Positions 58,989 to 64,000 of a stretch of 64,000 nucleotides of DNA are shown piece after piece. The notes beneath the pieces are model-generated. The model saw only the letters and a program-made list of their open reading frames with translations, did not search any database and was not told where the DNA came from. Source of the DNA: CAVSQX01 sp963730225 (GTDB lineage: Bacteria > Planctomycetota > Phycisphaerae > Tepidisphaerales > Tepidisphaeraceae); NCBI GenBank assembly GCA_963730225.1, contig CAVSQX010000002.1:1240001-1304000 (forward strand). The letters run 5' to 3'. Numbering within the stretch: position 1 is the stretch's first letter; each line of letters starts with the position of its first letter. The position numbers were made by a program, and so were the translations under genes.

Positions 58989-60541
58989 AATCCGTACTCG
59001 CTCCAGCGTCGTCGAATCAATTCCAAGGTGGCCGCATCGAACTCCAGCTCCGCGGGCCACCGCCGCACTGTACCTTCAGCGGACCATTTCACCGTCGCAT
59101 CAAATCCAACCTTGCTTCCAGCCCCCAATTCGGGACTGGCATGATCGAGAATATCCACCGGTCCGCGGACGAACTCGCTGTCGCGGGCCGGATCGCAATT
59201 GCTGAAGAGGTGGAACAGCACATCCTGCTCGTCGTGAACGTTCACGTGATGGTCCACGACGATGATGAACTTCGTGAACGACATCTGCCCCGCGCCCCAG
59301 ACGGCGTGCATCACGCGCCGGGCCTGGAACGGATATTCCTTGCGGATTTTCAGAAACGCGCAATTGTGGAACACGCCGGAAATGGGAAGGCTGTAATCGA
59401 CGATGTCCGGAATCATCATCTGTAGCAGCGGCAGAAAAATCCGCTCGGTGGCCTTGCCGAGGAAATAATCCTCCATCGGCGGTTTGCCGACTACCGTCGT
59501 CGGATAAATCGGGTTTTTGCGGTGGGTGATGGCCGTGACGTTGAAGACCGGATACCAGTCGGCCAGCGAATAAAAACCCGTGTGATCGCCGAACGGGCCT
59601 TCGAGAAGTTTTTCTTTCGGGTCGACAAAACCCTCGATGACGATTTCGGCGTTGGCGGGAACTTCCATGTCGATCGTGCGGCAGGGAACCAGCTCGATGC
59701 CGCGGCCGTTGAGAAAACCGGCGAAAAGCAGTTCTTCGATTCCCGGCGGTAGCGGGGCGGTGGCGGCGTACGGCAAAACGCTTTCGCCGCCCAGCGCGAT
59801 CGCCAGCGGCATCTTCTCGCCGCGCGATTGGTACATGCGAAAATGCCGGGCGCCGTCGTGGTGCATGTGCCAGTGCATCGCGCATTTTCGGGGCCCGAAA
59901 ACCTGAACGCGGTACATGCCGATGTTGCGGTCGCCGGTGTCGGGATTTTTGGTGAAGACCCCGCCGAAGGTGATGTATTTCCCGCTGCCGCGCGGGGCCG
60001 ATTCCGCCGCGGATTTGTCGAACACCTGCCCGCTGTTCAGATCGCCGTCGAGCGGCCAGCATTGGATGATCGGAAGGCGATTCAGATCGGCCTGCTCGCC
60101 TTCGAGAACGACCTGCTGGCAAATCCCGCTGCGCACCGATTTGGGCGGGAAGCTGGCCATTTTCATCAGGTCGGGCAGCCGCTTCATTTTTTCCATCAGC
60201 GTGCTGGGAATTTCCGGCTTGACCAGTTGCTGCACGCGCTGAGCCAGCGCGGTGAGATTTTCGGTCCCCAGGGCCTGGTTGACGCGCCAGTAGCTTCCGA
60301 ACGTGTTGATGGCCACCGGAATGTCCGAGCCTTGTACGTTTTCAAACAGCAGCGCTTTTCCACCGAGATTTCCCGCCGCCGATTTATCCAATTCCTGATG
60401 GCCATGCGGAGCGGGAGTTTTGCAGTAACGATCGGCGATCGCGGCGATTTCCAGTTTCGGCGAAACGCTGGCTTTGACGCGCATCAGCTCGCCGGATTGC
60501 TCCAGCAAATTCAGAAAATCCGCGAAGCTCTCACTGGGCAT
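58985..60541 (-). CDS. ubiD: UbiD-family prenylated-FMN decarboxylase
   Basis: 518 residues from ATG 60541 (MPSESFADFLNLLEQSGELMRV); the 13-residue upstream extension is rejected. UbiD removes the ring carboxyl group of polyprenylated aromatic acids. Visible: KYITFGGVFTKNPDTGDRNIGMYRVQVFGPRKCAMHWHMHHDGARHF (cofactor and metal region), LLEGPFGDHTGFY with the active-site Glu, and HDEQDVLFHLFSNCDPARD near the end. Together with ubiX in the same cluster it forms the cofactor/enzyme pair. It is divergent from the ECF sigma gene. Confidence 0.94.
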   Translation of the reverse strand: MPSESFADFLNLLEQSGELMRVKASVSPKLEIAAIADRYCKTPAPHGHQELDKSAAGNLGGKALLFENVQGSDIPVAINTFGSYWRVNQALGTENLTALAQRVQQLVKPEIPSTLMEKMKRLPDLMKMASFPPKSVRSGICQQVVLEGEQADLNRLPIIQCWPLDGDLNSGQVFDKSAAESAPRGSGKYITFGGVFTKNPDTGDRNIGMYRVQVFGPRKCAMHWHMHHDGARHFRMYQSRGEKMPLAIALGGESVLPYAATAPLPPGIEELLFAGFLNGRGIELVPCRTIDMEVPANAEIVIEGFVDPKEKLLEGPFGDHTGFYSLADWYPVFNVTAITHRKNPIYPTTVVGKPPMEDYFLGKATERIFLPLLQMMIPDIVDYSLPISGVFHNCAFLKIRKEYPFQARRVMHAVWGAGQMSFTKFIIVVDHHVNVHDEQDVLFHLFSNCDPARDSEFVRGPVDILDHASPELGAGSKVGFDATVKWSAEGTVRRWPAELEFDAATLELIRRRWSEYGF

Positions 60542-60625
60542 GAAATGAATCGTACCACAAGGCCCGTTGCGTTGACGCATCGCCGCGGCGGTGGCATCAT
60601 GGCGGGCGGTTAAACGCGGCTACGG

Positions 60626-61339
60626 ATGGCCGCGACATCTGAGAATTTCCGCGAGGGTGCGCGGAACTTTGCGGTTCCCGCATCGTCCAAATCCATGTCT
60701 GGTTTCAGCGGCGTACATCCCCGAAGCGATTGGCGGGCCGAAGGTCCGCTCGCGGCGGAATTATTGCGCAGTGCGGCGCGCGGAGACCGCGCCGCCTACG
60801 GTCGGCTGGTCGTGATGTATCAGGATCGGCTCTACAACGCGGTGCTGCGAATGGTGGGCGATCGGGACGAAGCATCGGATCTGACTCAGGAAGCGTTCAT
60901 GCGCGGTCTGGCCGCCGTGGCCAGTTTCCGCGGCGAGGCGGCTCCGTACACCTGGCTCTTCCGTATCGCCGTGAACCTGGCTATCACCCGGCTGCGCAGC
61001 GTTCAGCGGCATCGGGTCTTTTCGCTGGATGCGGGCGGCAACGGACGGGACCACCGCGGTTCCGATCAGGCGGCGGAATTAATCGAGCGGGCCCGGCGTC
61101 AGTCGATCGAGCAGCCGAGCCATGCGATGGAACAGCGCGAGCGCAGCCAGCTGGTGATGGCCGCGCTGGGACGAATCGATCCGGATTTTCGCGCCGTGCT
61201 GATCATGCGCGACGTGGAAGGGTTCGATTATCAGCAGATGGCCGACGTCCTGGGCCTGCCGCTGGGAACGCTCAAGAGTAGATTGTTCCGGGCGCGGATC
61301 GCGCTGCGGGACGAGTTGATGGCGTACATGAAAGCGTGA
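60626..61339 (+). CDS. ECF sigma factor (RpoE-like)
   Basis: 237 residues. Region 2 is RDEASDLTQEAFMRGLAAVASFRGEAAPYTWLFRIAVNLAITRLRS. Region 4 is LGRIDPDFRAVLIMRDVEGFDYQQMADVLGLPLGTLKSRLFRARIALRDEL. The DLTQEAF and YTWLFRIAxN motifs are typical of group RpoE-like ECFs. The first ~45 residues are not part of the fold, and ATG 60695 is an alternative start. The anti-sigma-like gene follows after 12 bp, so the pair is co-expressed and probably autoregulated. Confidence 0.92.
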   Translation: MAATSENFREGARNFAVPASSKSMSGFSGVHPRSDWRAEGPLAAELLRSAARGDRAAYGRLVVMYQDRLYNAVLRMVGDRDEASDLTQEAFMRGLAAVASFRGEAAPYTWLFRIAVNLAITRLRSVQRHRVFSLDAGGNGRDHRGSDQAAELIERARRQSIEQPSHAMEQRERSQLVMAALGRIDPDFRAVLIMRDVEGFDYQQMADVLGLPLGTLKSRLFRARIALRDELMAYMKA

Positions 61340-61351
61340 ACGGCGAATTTT

Positions 61352-62874
61352 ATGCCGCAGAACCCGGACAAATTCGACGCAAATCAGGAAACCGAAGCGC
61401 GGCTGTGCGCGTATCTGGACGGCCAGCTTTCGCCGACGGAGCGGGACCAGATCGAAACGTATCTGCAAAACAATCCGAAGCATCGGCAACTGCTGCGCGA
61501 GCTGGCGGAGCTGCGCGACGTGGTGGGAGCGTTGCCGCGCGAGCCCGCCCCGCCGGAAATCGCCGAGGCATTTTCGGGACAGTTGGAACGCTCGATGCTT
61601 CTGGATGGGCGGATCGAGCCGGCAGTGCGCCCAGTCGCTGGCCGCAACGGCTGGCGTTGGCGGCGGTGTTGCTGCTGACGGTGGGATTGGGAGCGACGAT
61701 TTATCTCACCTTGGCCAACACGGGGCGGCCGATGGCCAGGGTTTTGGCGGTGCCGCCGGCGCCTTCGATGCCGGCGCTTGCCGCGCCGATTTCGGCGGCA
61801 AAGCCAGTTGCGGCGGGGAAGCCGCTAACCGTGGGACTGGCTGGCGGCGGCGGCGTTCCCCAGCCCAGCGAACCGGCGAATGTCGCGGCGACATCGACAC
61901 TGCCGGCCATGACAGCGGAATTGAGGGATCAGGCGGCGTTAGACGAGCAGGCGGCCAAATCGCAGCTGGCGTCGACGCCGCAGCAGTTGGCTTTGGCCAA
62001 TGGGCTCTCGCCGCTGAATACGCTGTACGTGACGGTTTCGACCGACGATCTGGCGGCGGCCGACGGACAGGTGCGCAGCTTTTTCAAGAGCAATGCGATT
62101 CCGTTTCAGGCGATGGTTCAACCCGCCGCGGCGGGCAACGGGGCTGCTATGCGTCCGCTGTTTGCCAATGCGGTTTCTGCGTACGAGGAAAATCAGAACG
62201 CACCATTGCAGAATGCGAAGGACCAGCGTTTGGTGCAGTCGGGCGGGCCCGGTGAACCCGTGGAGCATTTGTATTTCGCGCGAAATCTGCCGCGGGAAAC
62301 GGCGCAGCAGTTGAGAGTTGCGCTCTCCACCGAGCGAATGGGGCAGACGGCGGTGATCTCCGATTCGACGATCGGCAGTGTGCAGAACATCGCGATGGCG
62401 AATGTTTCGCCGAGCACACGGCCAACGACCCAGCCGGCGACCGTTTTCAAGGCGGAGGATTCGCTGCGGGTAACGGTGGATCAGCTCGTTGGGCCGGGAG
62501 TGGAGAAAACCAACACCGTGCAAGTGGCCACGGACGGGACGATTTCGCTGCCGATGATCGAGCCCGTCGCCGCTGGCGGTAGCACCGCGGAAGAGTTGGG
62601 GAAGAGAATTGCCGACAAATATCGGGAAGCGAATCTGATCCCCGACGCCAAGGTGAGCGTTGCCCTGGCGACCCCGACGACGCCGACGACACAGCCCGTG
62701 GCCACGACGGAACCAGCGACGACCGAGCCGACCGCCGCCGCCGCGGCCACAACGCAGCCAACAACGCAGCCGACGGAGCAAGCCGCCGCCACAACACAGC
62801 CGGATGTGACGGATGTGGTGGTCGTGCTGCGAAACGGCCCGACGCCCACGACCGAGCCCACGACGCAACAGTGA
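61352..62874 (+). CDS. Anti-sigma-like membrane protein with Poly_export domain (frame broken near 61630)
   Basis: About 507 aa; restoring one C near 61629 joins EPAVRPSRWPQRLAL. The first ~90 residues (ARLCAYLDGQLSPTERDQIETYLQNNPKHRQLLRELAELRDVV) form an anti-sigma zinc-finger-like helical domain without obvious HxxxCxxC. One transmembrane helix follows (LALAAVLLLTVGLGATIYLTL), then an Ala/Pro-rich periplasmic part. Residues ~365-440 match the polysaccharide-export (Wza-type) domain: SLRVTVDQLVGPG, VATDGTISLPMIEPV, GGSTAEELGKRIADKY. The tail is Thr/Pro/Ala-rich. It probably sequesters the ECF factor and senses the envelope through the export-like domain. Confidence 0.78.
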
Positions 62875-62880
62875 AGAGGA

Positions 62881-62973
62881 TTGCCTATTGCCAATTTCCT
62901 ATTGCCTATTGAAATGCGCGAAATCACGCAACACGCGGACTGCTTGCTCCAATAGGCAATAGGAAATAGGCAA
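62881..62973. repeat. Intergenic palindromic repeat
   Basis: The left arm (62881-62911) is made of TTGCCTATT/TTCCTATTG units, and the right arm (62950-62973) is its inverse CAATAGGCAAT/AGGAAATAGGCAA. The 24-bp right arm matches the left arm except for an extra 7-base unit. The AT-rich composition differs from both flanking genes. It could form a large hairpin after the anti-sigma gene. Confidence 0.8.
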
Positions 62974-62997
62974 CCCGCCGGTTAAAACATCATTTCC

Positions 62998-63894
62998 ATG
63001 AGTCAGCCCGTCACGATCGAGAACGACGCCATTCGAATGGAGGTGTGGCCCTCGATCGGAGGGAAGGTGGCATCGGTCGTCGACAAGACGGACCGATTTG
63101 AATTGATGTTCACATACCCCAATGAGTTGCCGACGGCTCCGAGGTACGATTCACCGTTTGATCAGGGGTGGTACGGCGGATGGGATGAATGCTTCCCGGC
63201 CGTGGGGCCGAGCCGATATCCGGGGCATCCGTATGATGGGATCGCGGTGCCGGATCATGGCGAGCTGTGGGGATTGCCGACCATGTCGGTGCCGAGCCGC
63301 GATGGAATCACGACGGTGTGGCATGGCCTGCGATTTGGATATCGGCTGACTCGCAAACTGCATCTGGAAGGCCAGTCGCTCCTGGCGGAATACAAGGTGG
63401 TGAACCTGGCGCCGTTCGAGTTTCGATTCGTCTGGGCGATGCATTCGCTGATGTCGATGCAGACGCCGGTGGAGTTGGATTTGGCGCACCCGAAAGACTT
63501 TCGATTCAGCCACGACGCCGCCGGGGCGGAGCATCAGCAGAATTTCACCTGGCCGAAAGCGGCAGACGACCAGGATTTTTCGCATCCGGAGAATCTGCCG
63601 GCGCGGCGCGGATGGAAATTGTTCTCGCAGTCCCCGATCGATTCGCCGCTGCTGGTGCGATATCCGAATCGAAAACGGTCGCTGACAATTGCATATTCGT
63701 CGGAGGACAACGTGGCGGCGTATTGGGGAATCTGGATCAACACCGGCGGGTGGAGCGGACATCGGCATTTCGCGGTCGAGCCGACGACCGGCCGATTCGA
63801 TCAGATCGATCGGTCGGTGCGCGACGGATCAGCCGGACGCGCGGCGGCGCAGGGAACCTGCGAATGGTCCGTGCGATGGGAACTGGGGGGGTAG
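62998..63894 (+). CDS. Aldose-1-epimerase-like (galactose-mutarotase fold) protein
   Basis: 298 residues. The mutarotase-like beta-sandwich is suggested by IENDAIRMEVWPSIGGKVASVVDK at the N-terminus, GGWDECFPAVGPSRYPGHPYDG, PDHGELWGLPT (His-Gly in the usual substrate loop) and IWINTGGWSGHRHFAVEPTTGRFDQ near the end. The family interconverts sugar anomers or binds sugars; catalytic Glu/His cannot be assigned with certainty. No signal peptide. It stands between two palindromic repeats. Confidence 0.78.
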   Translation: MSQPVTIENDAIRMEVWPSIGGKVASVVDKTDRFELMFTYPNELPTAPRYDSPFDQGWYGGWDECFPAVGPSRYPGHPYDGIAVPDHGELWGLPTMSVPSRDGITTVWHGLRFGYRLTRKLHLEGQSLLAEYKVVNLAPFEFRFVWAMHSLMSMQTPVELDLAHPKDFRFSHDAAGAEHQQNFTWPKAADDQDFSHPENLPARRGWKLFSQSPIDSPLLVRYPNRKRSLTIAYSSEDNVAAYWGIWINTGGWSGHRHFAVEPTTGRFDQIDRSVRDGSAGRAAAQGTCEWSVRWELGG

Positions 63895-63899
63895 AGGGA

Positions 63900-63953
63900 G
63901 AAGATGGAAGATGGCGAGGAAGGATCTTTCGCCATCCTCCATCCTCCATCTTC
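63900..63953. repeat. GATGGA-type imperfect palindrome
   Basis: GAAGATGGAAGATGGCGA on the left pairs with TCGCCATCC...CCATCTTC on the right around a short AAGGATCTT centre. The unit is shared with the repeat at the ubiA 5' end. It lies 5 bp after the epimerase-like stop. Confidence 0.7.
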
Positions 63954-63961
63954 AAACCGTT

Positions 63962-64000
63962 CACGTTCCAACTTTCCACGGCGGCTGCGCCAGCCAATGC
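63962..64000 (-). CDS. Possible C-terminal end of a minus-strand gene (partial)
   Basis: On the minus strand the frame from the right edge reads HWLAQPPWKVGT and stops at 63964-63962, just beyond the palindromic repeat. The position after a hairpin-like repeat fits a gene end, but twelve codons are too few to identify anything. Confidence 0.25.

Overview
The window reads as a chromosome segment of a planctomycete, most likely a member of the Phycisphaerae (Tepidisphaerales-like). This is inferred from family content: N-terminal LEPR-XLL-type sorting motifs, PEP-CTERM tails, paired dockerin-like EF-hand loops, a pseudopilin with an H-X-DG-like tail, small CxxCGYDxR zinc-ribbon proteins and oversized secreted peptidases. 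The DNA is GC-rich with short AT-rich intergenic stretches. No plasmid or phage backbone, CRISPR array or rRNA was seen; there is one tRNA-Cys(GCA).

Layout. 0-7 kb: tail of an unknown gene, ROK-family protein, GH18 hydrolase, a membrane protein, a pseudopilin and two PEP-CTERM proteins. 7-14.5 kb: Na+/solute symporter, tRNA-Cys, ilvC, a small antitoxin-like protein, an ArnT/PMT-type glycosyltransferase, rpiA and a LOG-family protein. 14.5-28.2 kb: three tandem S53 (sedolisin) peptidases with dockerin-like tails, a UDPGP-family pyrophosphorylase with ispD, and a LEPR-XLL beta-helix protein. 28.2-36.9 kb: a minus-strand exopolysaccharide operon of BY-kinase/Wzz protein, a giant GT2 synthase fused to two glycoside-hydrolase-like domains, a TPR/beta-barrel exporter and an acyltransferase. 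36.9-40.1 kb: a decayed mobile-element zone (IS256 fragment, two truncated DDE IS copies tail to tail, RAYT remnant with REP palindromes). 40.1-43.3 kb: GH28 and an OprO/P-like porin. 43.6-48.9 kb: the imuA-imuB-dnaE2 mutagenesis cassette. 49-52.5 kb: hybrid histidine kinase with Hpt, then a response regulator with a degenerate GGDEF. 52.6-55.3 kb: lnt and a HEAT lipoprotein. 55.3-60.5 kb: ubiA/ubiX/ubiE/ubiD quinone genes with a class IV aminotransferase. 60.6-64 kb: ECF sigma factor, an anti-sigma-like protein carrying a Poly_export domain, an aldose-epimerase-like protein and palindromic repeats.

Two things stand out. First, the 31-37 kb operon looks like an unusual synthase-dependent polysaccharide system in which polymerase, a catalytically dead GH26-like module and an apparently active GH2-like hydrolase form one polypeptide. 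Second, 14 genes contain at least 17 single-base reading-frame breaks, several restorable by changing one homopolymer by one base. Most are therefore probably consensus errors rather than pseudogenes, and broken genes are annotated over their full inferred span.
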